Source of the DNA: Spirometra erinaceieuropaei
Lineage: Eukaryota > Platyhelminthes > Cestoda > Diphyllobothriidea > Diphyllobothriidae
Length of the DNA: 64,000 bases
Direction of reading: 5' to 3'
Assembly (NCBI GenBank): GCA_902702965.1
Contig: CACRXP010000624.1
Span: forward strand, 278,009 to 342,008
Shown here: one piece after another, positions 42,441 through 54,107 of the stretch
Layout: every line of letters starts with the position of its first letter
Numbering within the stretch: the first letter of the stretch is position 1
Position numbers and translations under genes: made by a program
Notes under the pieces: model-generated
Database searches by the model: none
The model's input: only the letters and a program-made list of their open reading frames with translations
Told to the model about the DNA's origin: nothing

Positions 42441-43084
42441 GAATCAGAGTATCAGACTGCGAAACGTGTGCACACTCATCCACTTCGCCTCTGACGTCCC
42501 AGGAAGTCGGTCTGACACTCCTAGGTCACATATAATATTCCGTCCGTCATAACGGTATTGCATTTCAGTGTCTCATATCCACATCCCGCTTACTACCGCC
42601 ATTCTGAATATCCCTGTGGTTTTTAGTTGACAACGGAGATTAGAACAAACGTTTATGACGATGCTGATCTTCAAACTGACCAACGCGATTTTATTGCGAA
42701 AACCGTATGGGTTGCGTTATTTGTTGCACGGCTGCCGAGAACAGCCTCGTTGGACAGGGACGCAGCGGACTATTGGAGTTGCGACCACCAAAAACAACCG
42801 ATGGGGTTACGATCGTCAGCAACGGGATGTTGGAACCTCGTTCGCTTTTTTAATGCATCCCTTCATAAAGGGAAAAATAACATGGCTGGATGCAGGCAGA
42901 TGTCGCGTGCAACGTATAAAACTTCTAGCAAGTTGCAAATGAATGATTCGCCAAACGTCAACACCAAAAACACACTTATGGCCTCATTATCACGCTGAGA
43001 GCCAGTCGACAGGTTCCATGCCGAAACCGCTGTACGTCCTCTACCACTCTAGCACAGGACAGGTCCTAACCCTCAATGCTTAGA
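42441..43084. other. No gene recognised
   Basis: A 123-codon plus-strand frame at 42627-42998 has no family motif. No repeat in the rest of the window matches this stretch by eye. Confidence 0.4.
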
Positions 43085-43365
43085 AAAGTGCGTAAAAGAC
43101 ACGGCAACACAACGACATGGGCACCCGCAGTTGTTTGGCGTGGGGATAAAAGGAAATCTTCTGGACTGGATCCAAGATTTCTTAAACACTCGAAGACAAA
43201 ATTCGCTGCGGGTGGCTACTGCTCAAAATGGGCACCTGTTAGAAGTGCAGTCCCACAGGGGTCAGTTCTTGAGCGGCTCCTACTCATTATCTATGTAACT
43301 GATCTTGTTCGAGATATTTAATCAAACGAAGCGCACATTGCAGACGATCTTAAACTTTCAGAACT
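43085..43365 (+). pseudogene. Short LINE RT fragment
   Basis: Plus strand codes GVGIKGNLLDWIQDFLNTRRQ in one frame and SAVPQGSVLERLLLIIYVTDL then ADDLKLSEL in others: the RT stretch from before motif B to motif C. Two frameshifts and a stop in 280 bases. It belongs to the CR1/Jockey superfamily and ends at the PLE fragment at 43360. Confidence 0.7.
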
Positions 43366-43558
43366 GTCTTCCGGTTTTTCTGACGTAGTTGCCTTGTCCG
43401 CAACTGCACCAGATCCGATAAACGACTCCAGATGTTTCTAGCCGTGGCAGGGGGTCTTTCGGTTTCATGACCAGACGCCTGATGGTTGCCTCCGGTCTGT
43501 GTGCCACTCCAACCCCGGCGATCGTGTCTCTTTCTTCAAGACTACTTCCTGGGACTCG
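43360..43558 (-). pseudogene. PLE GIY-YIG fragment and terminal piece
   Basis: Minus strand codes GVGVAHRPEATIRRLVMKPK then ETSGVVYRIWCSCGQGNYVR and KTGRQF: the GIY-YIG domain (VVY / YVR, the Gly of YIG lost). Before it, 43500-43558 is PLE terminal sequence (CGATCG, CTACTTCCTGGGACTCG on the plus strand). That piece joins an RTE tail at 43560, much as PLE-2 joins one at 32468. Confidence 0.72.
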
Positions 43559-43559
43559 T

Positions 43560-44290
43560 CTCTTCGCTTCTATTGGCGATGCTCTAACTGTTCCTCTCCA
43601 CGCGTGACGATCCGCGGCAGCAGATCTGGACAGTTTAACTAATTCTCTTCGCCAACGACAGAGACCCAGTATAGAAGGTCCAAGAACCACCTTCATGCCT
43701 TGAGGAACTGTGTCGAGCCATATTTTGAGTTGACGCCCTCTTCGATGACTCCAATGGGGCAATGGTGTCAGATCTAGGGCAGTAACCGTGAGCTCCTCAG
43801 GTGGACGACGATGGACATGTCCAAACCGCCTCAGTCGTCTTTCTTGGGTGGTCTGGGTTATCCTTGCTATGTTGTCGCAGCGAGCTCGGACTGTCTAATT
43901 TGACACGAAATCAGTGTACTTCAATCGAAGGATGATCCTCAAGCGGTGGTGCTCTATAACCCCCAGTTTCCGCTCGTCCTCCACGCGCACAGCCCAGTAT
44001 CCACAACCGTAGAGAAGGAGTGCAGGGCTTGACGCGTGAAATATGTCCTACAACAGTAATTATGACTTAGGGTTGAACATGAATGGCTGATTGAAGACGG
44101 CCAATATACCAGATTCGGGCATCTCAGCCTCCCACAACTACGTCAGTTCTTGCTCTCTGCGAAAATTCGCATTGCTTCGGAGTTTCACGATAGATTCCAC
44201 GCGCGGACGCTCGCAGATGGGAGACCAACGGGCGACCCAGTCGCTAACTCCTAAAGCTCGTTTCACCCTGGCGTCCTCGTGGATCCCCTA
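43560..44290 (-). pseudogene. RTE-like LINE C-terminal tail, second copy
   Basis: Minus strand codes ALLLYGCGYWAVRVEDERKL, LKYTDFVSN, RITQTTQERRLRRFGHVH, HRRGRQLKIWLDTV, LGLCRWRRELVKLSRSAAA and DRHAWRGTV. Uninterrupted through the point where PLE-2 splits the other copy, so it serves as the empty-site control for that insertion. Frameshifts and stops present; no catalytic part. Confidence 0.75.
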
Positions 44291-44869
44291 ATGCCACTCG
44301 CATGTGACTTTGAATGTTCTCGATGGCAGTCGAAAGGCGTGGGCTCTCAATTATTGGAGTGTTTAATTTGGTACTCAGTAGTCCTCATGACGTCAAGCTC
44401 GCTGACGAAAGCAAGCAGATAAATGATCACGCAAGACACCTCAGTCAGTTTCGCCAACATTTCTCAAGGTCCAATTATTTTGATAAATTTCAGCAGGCTT
44501 CTCACAGGGAAAATGTTGCTATGCCGGCCAGACACTTCCAAGGTCTTACGCCGTCACACATAGTCGAAAGACACCTATCATGCCTCGGAGACAGGCCAAA
44601 GGCGGCGTACTAATTCATTCAGAGGTCAACTGCATCCCAAATGACCGAACATCACTGAGATTCTTAAAGGCAGGGCGATGCTAAGATCGAAGCGGTGGGA
44701 GCACTTCTGCATCAAAATATGAACAGCCAAGCGTATGCAGAGGACACGCTGCAAGATATTTCCTAAACGACTTTACTCGGTTGCTCATGCATTTAAGTAC
44801 AATCCCGAGCTGATGAGGAGGGTTGACCTGCCCGATGCGCAGAACATAGGTAATACGCCGAGCAACGTG
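44291..44869. other. No gene recognised
   Basis: Lies between an RTE tail and block R2. A 99-codon frame at 44314-44613 has no family motif. I see no counterpart in the other array unit. Confidence 0.4.
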
Positions 44870-47376
44870 AACTTCAAATGTTTGCTTGAACTTCCACACG
44901 AGGCATTCCCCATGACTTTAGAAGGGACTCCAACTCGTCACTCCTATGCCATACGCACGACATTATGATTGACCTACCGGAAAAAAGGCAGTAATTAGAG
45001 AGTAACCTCGCGGCAAGTCATGGTCAAGGCCCTGTGAAAGACTTCCGTATTCGATCGCAGACAAGCTACGCGAGTCAAAACCTTATCGAGTAGTGGAGAC
45101 GCACCTGCGACGAAGTTGAGTGGGTGGTGCGGACATTTGCCCTCAAAACGGGCCACGTGTTAGATGCGCTGGACCAACACGGGGGCCACACCGGACTCTG
45201 GCAGGCGTTATCTGTGCGCAATAACAAATGCCAACATTTGCGGGGTGCGCTGGCGGACCCTGTTGTCGGCATTCGTCGCACAACTGGCCCACTGCCACCA
45301 CCCCACTGTTTTGTGGTCAAAATCCTGGTCATTTGTGTGTGGACCAGGGGGTGTGGTGGAACGCCTAGGTGAGGATCCGTCCGAGCCATCCACCTGCGAC
45401 CTCCCCCGTCTCCGGTCTTCTTGACTCTGTCTTGACACTGGGCCCAGGCGGGGGAGGAGGAGGAGAGAGTGTAGATAGATGCTACGCAAGTCTACTGGCA
45501 CTATAAACCCCTGCGTAAATCACCGTCCCTGCTCCCACAATGCAGTCTGAGGGGCACACGGTGTTCATCGTCGAAATCGACGGACGAACTGTCGGTGCGG
45601 ACATCGGCCCTAGCACACTGCGTCAGTTCGATAAGTGTAGGCGGTAAGGGACGCGGCCTCGGCAGACACAGATGTGGAAGACCCGTTAGCCGCCAAGCTT
45701 TATGTGGTTGGAATAGTTAGGTCTTCAGACCCCAGGTCGGACGGACGCACTCATCTGCGCATGCCCGTACCCCGTCCCTAGGGTGTGTCCGCGCGCGCCA
45801 GCATTTTCATGCATGTCTTTTATCCCCCTCTACAAATGGACAACCGCATCGTTAAGACGTCGACCGATGAGGGGGCAGCCTTTACCAAGCCCCACCAGGT
45901 GGTTGGACAGTCGGGGTACTGGCCGGGTACTAACCGACACAACCGTAGTACATGGCTTATAGTGTACTCGCTTGATGGAGTCACATAATTTCCGGACATT
46001 CTGTAGGTAAAGCATGGAAGCCTAGAGCTCTGAGCGTGTCGCTGCAGAAAGCTGAGGCCTTTGGTAGCATTATTCCATAAGCCATCTTCAATGCCAATGG
46101 TGACCCGATTCCCCAGTGGCGTCTGAACATCAGGCATTTGCAAGCCAGATTGAGGACGATTAAAACACTGTACACTAGGCCGTCTCACGGAATGTGAATA
46201 GCTACTTGAATCTAAATATTTTGCCCTTTTCTTATATTAATGCGGTCAAATGTACAATTGAGGACCAGTGAAAACGTGGAAGGCTGAAAAATTGAATGAC
46301 GCGTGCAGTCGAAACCGTCATGTCAGGAAGTTATCAGCATCTTACTACCAGCTGGTATTTTTTCTAAGTTTGGACGGTCACCTTTTTCTTCGGTGGTTCT
46401 ATGAACTGAAGCCTTCACTGCTGCTGAGGCTACAGTCTTAAATTTTTTACCTCTGCATTAAGCGGACTTCACGGAACTCCTGCTCAGTCGAGTTCAGGTA
46501 TCAATAGTCTAGACTGATCTTCACCTTCTTTTAGGAGCGGTCGCACAGAGCCTGTCATCGCTATAGTCATCGGACGAAATAAAACAGTTGAAGCATACAT
46601 TCTGCAAAAGGTTGGCTCTGCGCAACTGCTTAAGATTCATAGGGATGATGTTTTTGAAGCCAGTCAACAACTCGCCTAGGGAAGAAAAATGAAATAGGAC
46701 GGAGGGAGGGAGGAGGAGGACGCGAATCCGATAGTCATCTCACCTATCGATCCACGTTACCAAGACAAGATAATGCAAGATAAAGTAACACTTAAAAACC
46801 CTTACTGCCTGTTTCGGAAGCTTTCGAGCGACTGACATGCTTAAATGAGTTGTGTTTATTGACTGGAACGCCTGACGGAATGTCTTACATGTCTGTGATC
46901 TAATCATATGGGTCGGCAGGCGTGGACAGGTGGATCAAGACAAATTACAACCGGGCAGAACTGATGCGGTCATGTTTCTGAAAGGGTCATTACTTGATTT
47001 CTGTATTGCTGACTTCACAGAGCAAAACACAGCATGGTCGAATACAGGCAGCTGTCATGTGCCACGTATACAGTTCTTAGTGAGTTGAGAATAAATCCAT
47101 CGGAGACCAGCATCTAAAAGTCACCAAGGCGTCATTAGCACGCCCATGGTGGCCTGCACGACAACGTTGCAGTGGCAGGCTGTCCTTATGTGCCGGAACC
47201 ACTGCGTGCCTTATCCTCCGCCAGTACGCAGCAAAAGACTGGTTTTAGCACTCAAGGCCTGGAAAGGAGATGTCGAAAGCACCCACAGACCACAGATCGA
47301 ATACAACGACTTGCAGTGCAACAAACCACTAAAGCAACTCTCGGGATTTCCCTACGCGTGAACACAGTGACTTTCA
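44870..47376. repeat. Block R2, copy 2
   Basis: TTTGCTTGAAC, GTCAAGGCCCTGTGA and GACTTCCGTATTCG match copy 0. About 45070-45590 is extra sequence. From 45595 (GTGCGGACATCGG, CGGACGGACGCACTC) it follows copy 1 to AACTACAACCGG-like and GCAGCAAAAGACTGGTTTTA (47229). It ends ACAGTGACTTTCA at 47364-47376, the target duplication of PLE-3, and resumes at 50947. Confidence 0.75.
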
Positions 47377-47457
47377 TCAATAGTAGTGAAAATGCGATTC
47401 CCAGATGACATATCAAAAGAAGAGGGGGCGTTCAACAGGAGGGGTTTATTTGAGGTC

Positions 47458-47917
47458 GACGTTTCGAGAAATTGGCAGGATCCCTGTTGGTAGCCTTCCC
47501 GGCTAATTGCTCTACACATTGCTTACAAAAAATTCGCGTCTAGCACACTTCTGCTTCAGTTTCTAACATACATGTGACCATAGTGTCAATAAATTATTAT
47601 TTTCGGAAAATCAGGAACGCCCAACCAAATCCGGAGCTAGGATGCATTCATCCCGCAGACCGTACTCAGTATCCACGTTTGTTTTTATATCTTTCTTTCA
47701 TTTTTCGCCATATTTAATTTTGGCTACGACTTTAGCAGGGGCATCAATTCGGGGCATACACTATAAACATCATTGACGCCTGCACACAAGTGCCCCACCC
47801 AAATATCCCCCATTACCACCGGTCCCATGAGATAGGGAGCCGGACGATTTCAGTACTGGGAGTGCTACCAACAGGGAGCCTACCGAGTAGTTTATTCGTC
47901 TACCCATCTTCAGAGAC
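47458..47917 (-). ncRNA. Hammerhead-like motif split by a TIR element (HHR4)
   Basis: Minus strand: GTCT (47917-47914), CTGAAGA (47913-47907), stem II GGGTAG (47905-47900), loop, CTACTC (47890-47885). The TIR element follows, then GAAAC (47465-47461) and GTC (47460-47458). Stem II pairs fully (one G-U). The insertion separates CTACTC from GAAAC, so a single transcript would carry a 411-base insert in the catalytic core. Confidence 0.62.
47466..47892. mobile_element. Non-autonomous TIR DNA transposon, copy 2
   Basis: Element 47474-47884 (411 bp). Ends: left GGCAGGATCCCTGTTGGTAG, right (reverse complement) GGTAGGCTCCCTGTTGGTAG. Flanks GAGAAATT (47466-47473) and GAGTAGTT (47885-47892) agree at six of eight bases, consistent with an older 8-bp duplication. 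Right half resembles 3671-3927 of copy 1 (GCTAGGATG, ATTACCACCGGTCCC, GTGCTACCAA). Confidence 0.8.
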
Positions 47918-47942
47918 TGGGAAGTTCCGTACACAGCTCCTC

Positions 47943-50385
47943 TTATAATGGCGCCCTTTGTTCAATGCGTGATCCGCCAATGCCGCCTGTGCGGCTGCAT
48001 CCAACCCGCATGTCACAGTGACCTGAATCGCTCTTGTCGGCCGCGGACATGACTGACGGCCCCGATTGTCCCGCGCCGTGACTGTCCCCCGCTAAGAAGG
48101 TTCGTAGAGTCAGATAGGGGGGAGGCGAATTGATGTTGCGGTCGACAGAGCGGTCGATGGACATCCAGGCTTCTTGCACTTGCCTTGCTGTGTGATCGCC
48201 GCCCCGGCCCACAATCTCAACGACGTCAAAGTTGAAGGTATGTCCCATTTGCGCGGCATGGGGTGCTACCTCCGACTTTGGGTCCAAACTTCGCAAGGCC
48301 AACTTATGCTCTTGCATTTGCGTTTGCAGCCTTCGGCCGGTTTTCCCAACGTAGTTTCACCTTCCGCAGCTGCGTTGAAGTCGGTAGACAACGGCCGTGA
48401 TCTCCTGCTTAGGGATCTGATCTTTTGGCCGCATCACTTGCAGGCGGATTGTTGAGTCAGGCCTGTGGGCAACACCTATTCCAAGTGGCGCGAGTGATCG
48501 AGTCACGGCTTCGGAGACCCCTTTTATATACGGAATGCTCCGCCACGAGTTTGACTGACTATGCTCTTCGTTCCGTTTCTTTGGCTGCCTTCGGCTCCGT
48601 TCATTGGATGTCCGCGGATAGCCTTTAGCTCTAAAGAGTTCACGGAGGAGCTTTATCTCGTCCAGTTTGGCGCCTGGCGTGCTGCAATGAGTTTCCCCCC
48701 GTCGGAACAGCGTGCGGACACAGCTTCGTTTGTGTTGTAGCGTGTGGTTGCTGTTGTAGCTGAGCATTTGCAGCGTGTTCATCGGTTTTCTGTAGACCAA
48801 CGTCGCTAGTTCGCCATTTGGTTGGCGGCAGACGAGAACATCCAAGAATGGAAGTTTGTCCCCTACTTCCTCTTCCATCGTGAACTGTAGATCGGGAATG
48901 ATTGAGTTCAGTACTTCCGCATAGTAGTTGATTTTATCCTAGTTGATGATTACAAAGGTGTCACCAACGTAGCGTGCCTAAAACTTGGGTTTGTACACCT
49001 CGAATAGTCGTCTCTCGAGTTTTCGTAGAACCGCCTCGACAATGAGGCCGGAGATTGGTGAACTCATTGGAGTGTCCTTGATCTGCTCGTATGTTCTCCC
49101 TCCGAAGGTTAAAAAATGTCTTGAGAGAGTGCCCCATGAGTTCCATGAGATCCTGGGCTGTGGGCTGGCCATCGCCCTCGTCGTAATTTTGACGTAGCAG
49201 GTCACTGAGCGTTTCGACCGCAAGGTCCTGTGGTATGGACGTGAAGAGTGAGACGACGTCAAAAGACATCATCCTTTCATTCGGTTCGATCGTGACTGCG
49301 CTTATTTTGTCAAGGAAGTGTTCTGCTGGGTGAACCGTTGTTTGTGAGCCTGCAGTTAGGAATCTTAGCTTCTGAAATAGCCAGCTTGCAAGCCCATATG
49401 TGGGTGTGCCTCTGAGTGAGACGATAGGACGGAGGAGAACATCTGGCTTGTGTACTTTTGGGAGACCGTAGAATCTCGCCATAGTGGTTTCTGCGGGCTT
49501 TGCCATATACCAGTCTTTGACGGTGATAATCTTGTTCTTTTTTAGTTGAGCCAGAATTCTGTTAAACTTTGCCTTTAGGGACTTTAGACTGGTGACGTCG
49601 CTGACTTTATAGGACCCCCGATCGTTGAGGAGCAGGAGGGCTATGTGCCGGTAGTCTACCTTGTCGAGGATAACGGTTGACCGGCTCCGTCAGCAGGCAG
49701 AATAACTATTTCGGTGTCCGCTTTCAGCTCCCTTAGGGCCTTTCGTTCACATCTTAGCAGGGGATGGGTTCTCCAGTGCGACATGAGAAGTGAGGAGACT
49801 TGATGTCGAAGGAGGTCCTTTGCCTAGTCTGTGGCGCCGGTTTGGCGATGCACTGATTCGAAAGAAGCAATGAAGGCGACCGAGTCGGCGTCAGTTGTGT
49901 TAGAACCAGATCCACGTTGTAGAACTTTTGTTTCGGTCACAGTAAGTTGTTTTGACGAGAGGTTATGTACTATGGTTTGTTCGGTTTCCTGGGCTTGTGC
50001 GGTCTGCGGTGCCTTGAACTTTACCGATAAATCCGCATCTCTGTTAGCACGTTTCTTTCGTTCCAATGCTAGCAATGTGTTCTCCAATGTGGCGGCAGTC
50101 GATTCACCACACCGGCGTGTAACAAGCATCCGGAAGTTTTCAGCACTGTGTGCGTATTTCTTTAGTCGCAGGTACCAATCTTGTATGAGTACCCTTGTCA
50201 TTCGCTAACTATGGCGAACATCGTTTGTTTAGCCAATTTCGTGTTGACTGGAGAGTTGTAGGAGAGGTATTTTGGCATAACAGTTGGCAAGGCATCTGTG
50301 AAGGAAATGGAGCTGTGCATAGGTCGAGGCCTGTCGAAGGACAATTTTTTCCCAACAAGGAGCCAGTTGAAGCGCTTCGCGCCCG
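47943..50385 (-). pseudogene. PLE-3 reverse transcriptase with GIY-YIG endonuclease
   Basis: Minus strand. N-terminus REALQLAPCWEKIVLRQAS and VHNLSSKQLTVTETKVLQRG (a conserved PLE stretch, 50385-49824). A TAG follows, then LKADTEIVILPAD, FYGLPKVHKPDVLLRPIVS, GTPTYGLASWLFQKLRFLTA, SFDVVSLFTSI (motif A), MSSPISGLIVEAVL (motif B, shifted frame), and RYVGDTFVI. YVGD at 48969-48980 replaces YVDD, losing a catalytic Asp. Then KLPFLDVLVCRQPNG, HKRSCVRTLFRRGE, GIGVAHRPDSTIRLQV and the GIY-YIG domain VVYRLQRSCGR (TGA at 48357-48359) NYVGKTGRRL. The C-terminus is AAQMGHTFNFDVVEIV. All domains of the family are present and broken. Confidence 0.9.
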
Positions 50386-50446
50386 TAATTCACATCAATA
50401 ATAGTGAAAATGCGATTCCCAGATGGCATATGAAAAGAAGAGGGGA

Positions 50447-50946
50447 CGCGTTCACCGCGAATGCACGAGCATAAGTTGGCCGTGCGAAGGTTGGACCCAA
50501 AGTCGGAGGTAGCACCCCATGCCGCGCAAATGGGACATACCTTCAACTTTGACGTCGTTGAGATTGTGGGCCGGGGCGGCGATCACACAGCAAGGCAAGT
50601 GCAAGAAGCCTGGATGTCCATCGACCGCTCTGTCGACCGCAACATCAATTCGCCTCCCCCCTATCTGACTCTACGAACCTTCTTAGCGGGGGACAGTCAC
50701 GGCGCGGGACAATCGGGGCCGTCAGTCATGTCCGCGGCCGACAAGAGCGATTCAGGTCACTGTGACATGCGGGTTGGATGCAGCCGCACAGGCGGCATTG
50801 GCGGATCACGCATTGAACAAAGGGCGCCATTATAAGAGGAGCTGTGTACAGAACTTCCCAGTCTCTGAAGATGGGAAGACGAATAAACTACTCGAAACGC
50901 CGGACCTCAAATAAACCCCTCCCGCTGAACGCCGCCTCTTCTTTTG
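50447..50946 (+). repeat. Inverted copy of the PLE-3 tail and terminal region
   Basis: Plus-strand copy of 47943-48330 and its 3' flank. The frame 50461-50835 differs from the minus-strand frame 48317-47943 by only three residues near its start (MHEHKLAVRRLDP against MQEHKLALRSLDP). It ends with a hammerhead-like motif and CCTCTTCTTTTG. The two arms face inward across the PLE-3 coding region. Close identity suggests they were made in one event. Confidence 0.88.
50861..50905 (+). ncRNA. Hammerhead-ribozyme-like motif, copy 3 (HHR3)
   Basis: GTCT (50861-50864), CTGAAGA (50865-50871), stem II GGGAAG (50873-50878) with CTACTC (50888-50893; one A-A mismatch and one G-U), GAAAC (50894-50898), GCC (50899-50901), GGAC (50902-50905) closing stem I. 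Cleavage after GCC is less usual than GTC. Unlike HHR4 it has no insertion. Confidence 0.62.
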
Positions 50947-51115
50947 ACAGTGACTTTCAATCTGTGATTGCATACCTGGGCGGGCTTTTGAATTTGAGCC
51001 GCCATTTTTGTAGCTCTCCATTCGCGTGTGGATTTTTACTTATTGTAAATTATTGTGCCTTTTCTCTTCGATATATTGAATTGTTTTGCATCCTTTGTTT
51101 GTCTGAGCTAAGATT

Positions 51116-51823
51116 ATGAGGTCGTCTCTACAGTACGCTAGCACCCTTTTGAACGGAATTAAATTGTCAATTTCACTTACGAACGACCATGATGCAAACT
51201 GTTGTACTTTACGACCAATATGTCGTATTTGTGATCGTTCTGTGTTGACTTTATCAAATATTCGTCAACAACGGCCTATGCATCGGAGAAAACACCGTTG
51301 TAGCTGGCAATTCGCATTCAAACGTCAGCCGAATCACAAATTGTCAATTCCTGCCTTCTTGTCGACAAACTGTCGTTCTATTTTCAACAAAACCCATGAT
51401 TTGGAGCTACTTTTGTCGAAAAAAGAACACAGCAAAACTGAAGTTGTTTGCCTTCAAGAGACGTGGCTTAATAGTGACATTGATTCTCAGCTTATTACTC
51501 CCCCATCCTTTTACTGCTTTCGAACAGATAGAAAATCTTTATCTTGTGGCAGAGGTGGGGGCGTTGCCATTTTTGTTAATCAAAATTGGTGTAGAGACTG
51601 TAAGTCCCTTTTTTCTTACTCTGATGATTTAATAGATGTAATCGCTGTTTTATGTAAGCCCCGTTTGTTAAGTAATTTTAAAGGCATCATATTTGTTAGT
51701 ATTTACATTCCCCCCTCTTCCTGTGAAGGCGCATTAACCCGTTTTTTCGACTTCCTCTCACAAAACTTGCTATATTATCCTGCGACTATCTTACTCTCTT
51801 ATGCGGTGATTTTAATCGCGTGA
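51116..51823 (+). pseudogene. LINE-D endonuclease, N-terminal part
   Basis: Codes STNCRSIFNKTHDLELLL, EVVCLQETWLNSDI (catalytic Glu in QETWL), RGGGVAIFVN and VSIYIPPSS, the first motifs of an APE-type LINE endonuclease. About 75 residues precede them without a motif. A frameshift at about 51795 moves the reading to the next frame, where CGDFNRVNLRPL (the GDFN motif) continues. It would nick the chromosomal target. Confidence 0.85.
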
Positions 51824-53994
51824 ATTTACGTCCCCTTACACTTTTAGGTTTCGATGATCTTGTCTCCTTTAATACTCGCGCAGATGCCCCTCTTGATTAT
51901 ATTCTGACTAACCATAGCAAGCTTTTTTGCGTAAAAAACAGGGCTCCATTGTCAGGTTCTGACCATTCCACTTTATTGTGCCTTCCAAAAATCTATTCCA
52001 CTTCAAAACGTGCACTGCTTGCCAAGCCTGAGAGAAAGGTTAAGGTTCGTAACACGTCCGCCCAAAACATTCTCATGCTTCAGACTTGCATTTCTCTTAC
52101 TATCCCCACTTTCCTTGAAAATTCTAATGTTTAATCCTGTTCTTCCAACCTGACAGCGTTTTTAAAGGAAATTTTCGATATTTGCTGCCCTTTTGATACT
52201 GTTATGGTACGACCGGATAGAATTTCTTCCCCCTATCTGAAATCGTTAAGACGTAAAAAAGAACTCCTTTACAAGCTAGGCTTACGTGATAACCTTAAGG
52301 ACGTTACCGTCTTAATAAAAACAGAGATTGACTGACTAAATAGCCTGTTTGTCAGCCAACTTTTTTCCTCTTCTTACTCCCCCCCTTTCCCCCCTTCCTC
52401 AGCTGAGATTTGGAAAAATCTTAAGCGTCTCACTTGTCATCGCAACACGCTGGTGCATGTGGATGCAGATTTAGACTCCCTAAATAAAAATTTTATATTT
52501 AGTCACAATGACTCCCATCTTCCCTTAGAAGACATTCCCCTATCACCGAGTACATTCCAACCCATGTCTTTGGCAATAGTAGAGAAACACCTTAAAAAGG
52601 TCCGTGGATCAACAGCTGCCGGACCGGATGGTGTCTCGCCTTTTCTTCTTAAATCTTGCAGTTCTCAGATAGCCCCTATTTTAACGCACCTAATCAATAT
52701 GTCTTTCATGGTGTCCAAGATTCCCGACGCCTGGCGTACAGTGAGAATCACTCCCATCCCTAAAAAGCCTGCTAAATTTGGTCCTAAATCTTTTCGCCCA
52801 ATTGCCTGCTCCTCTGCAATACTAAAGCTTGCTGAAAGAATTGCCATAGATATCATAAAGCCTTTTTCTTCCAGTTTTTCCGACCCCTTACAATTTGCAT
52901 ACAAAGCTAAACGGAGTACTTTAGATGCTGTCGCTCTTGTGGTCCACTCTGCTCTAAAAGAATTAGACAAGGGTTGCCGCGAGTATGCGTGCGCTTTTCT
53001 TGATTACTCCTCCGCCTTCAATACCGTCCCGCGTCCTCTTCTCCTTTCCAAAACCTCCGCATGTGGCTCTCCAGGCTGGGTCGTCTCTTGGCTGAGCGAT
53101 TATTTTAGCTTCCGCACCCAATTTGTCCAATCTGGCAAGCGAAAATCTTCGACCCTTCCCAATGACTGCGGTGTTCTTCAAGGTTCCATTCTATCCCCTC
53201 ACCTTTTCTCCCTCCACACTGATGATCTCAGGTCCCCTAATGACTGTCTTCTGGTCAAGTATGCTGACGATGTGGTTGTTGGACACCCTCTCAAAAGTCA
53301 GACACACCTCCGGTCTCTAAAGGATGGCCTAAACCATTTCCTAGCGTGGTCGGAGGAAAATGGTCTCCTAATTAACAACCAAAAATCCGTTCAGTGTATT
53401 TTTCGACTGCGGCCCTCTCCTAACCCTGATTCCTCTGACATTCTTCCTAATGAGGTATCCTCTTTCAGGTATCTCGGCGTTACTTTGTCCTCAAATCTTT
53501 CTTTTTCCCTCCATATTGAGTCCCTATTTATTAAAGTTCGTAAACTCCTTTACTACATTCGTCGTTTGCGTTCCTACTACACACCTCAACCCTTAGTCTG
53601 GCGATTCATTGATGCCTGCATTCTTCCTCTTATCCTATACTGTTCTCCTGTCGTTTTTCCTGCTTTGTTAAAAAAGGATCTTTTAATTTTGAAACGAATC
53701 CTCCGCATGCTCTCTTCTGCTGCTGGCGTTTCTTATATTTTTTTAGTTGACACAATCTTACAACGACACTTCAATGCGGTCAAGCAATTTGCTGGTCGGA
53801 TTCTAGATGACGTTGCCCATCCCCTAAATTCCGATCTTATGGCTGCCAAGTCTTCCCGCCCGATGCGCCGCAACTTCCGCCTTATACCCTGTCGCACATC
53901 GGCTTATCGAGCCTCTGTATTACCATTCCTAGCGCGCTATCTTACGTGCGAAGAGACAGAAATACAGAAGCTCAGACTTGAACTATCCCCATAA
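51796..53994 (+). pseudogene. LINE-D endonuclease end and reverse transcriptase
   Basis: One frame with two stops, TAA 52132-52134 and TGA 52333-52335. It gives CGDFNR, LDYILTN and SGSDHSTLL (endonuclease end), a linker, and RT from 52453. RT motifs: GSTAAGPDGVSPFLLKSCSS, AFLDYSSAFNTVPRPLLLSK (motif A), CGVLQGSILSPHLFSLHTDD (motif B), VKYADDVVVG with YADD at 53260-53271 intact, and FRYLGVTLSSNLSF. The C-terminal region has YYIRRLRSYYTPQPLVW. The 513-codon RT part is open. It belongs to the CR1/L2/Rex-like group and is distinct from LINE-A. Confidence 0.9.
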
Positions 53995-54107
53995 TAATCT
54001 TTTCTTTGACTGTTGAATAATCTCTTAACTTATTTACTACCCACAGTGAATGGAGCCCATTTTTTGCTGAAAATTTTGAACTTACGATTTCAAAATAAAG
54101 CGCATTT

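Larger units (their letters stand above)
47364..50959 (-). mobile_element. Penelope-like element PLE-3, near full length, with 13-bp target duplication
   Basis: Insertion 47377-50946 (3570 bp), flanked by ACAGTGACTTTCA at 47364-47376 and 50947-50959, within block R2. The coding strand is minus (50385 to 47943), followed by a terminal region with a hammerhead-like motif (about 47943-47429). A second, inverted copy of the coding tail and terminal region lies at 50447-50946 on the plus strand. A motif of about 50 bp (GTGAAAATGCGATTCCCAGA) recurs at 47378-47428 and 50391-50446. Inverted terminal copies of this kind are known for PLEs. Confidence 0.9.

Noticed and set aside
47943..48317. The paired frames at 47943-48317 and 50461-50835 as a duplicated small gene
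   Set aside because: Both are the tail of the PLE-3 polyprotein; the duplication is the inverted terminal copy.
48174..48628. Plus-strand frames across PLE-3
   Set aside because: They are shadows of the minus-strand RT/GIY-YIG coding sequence.
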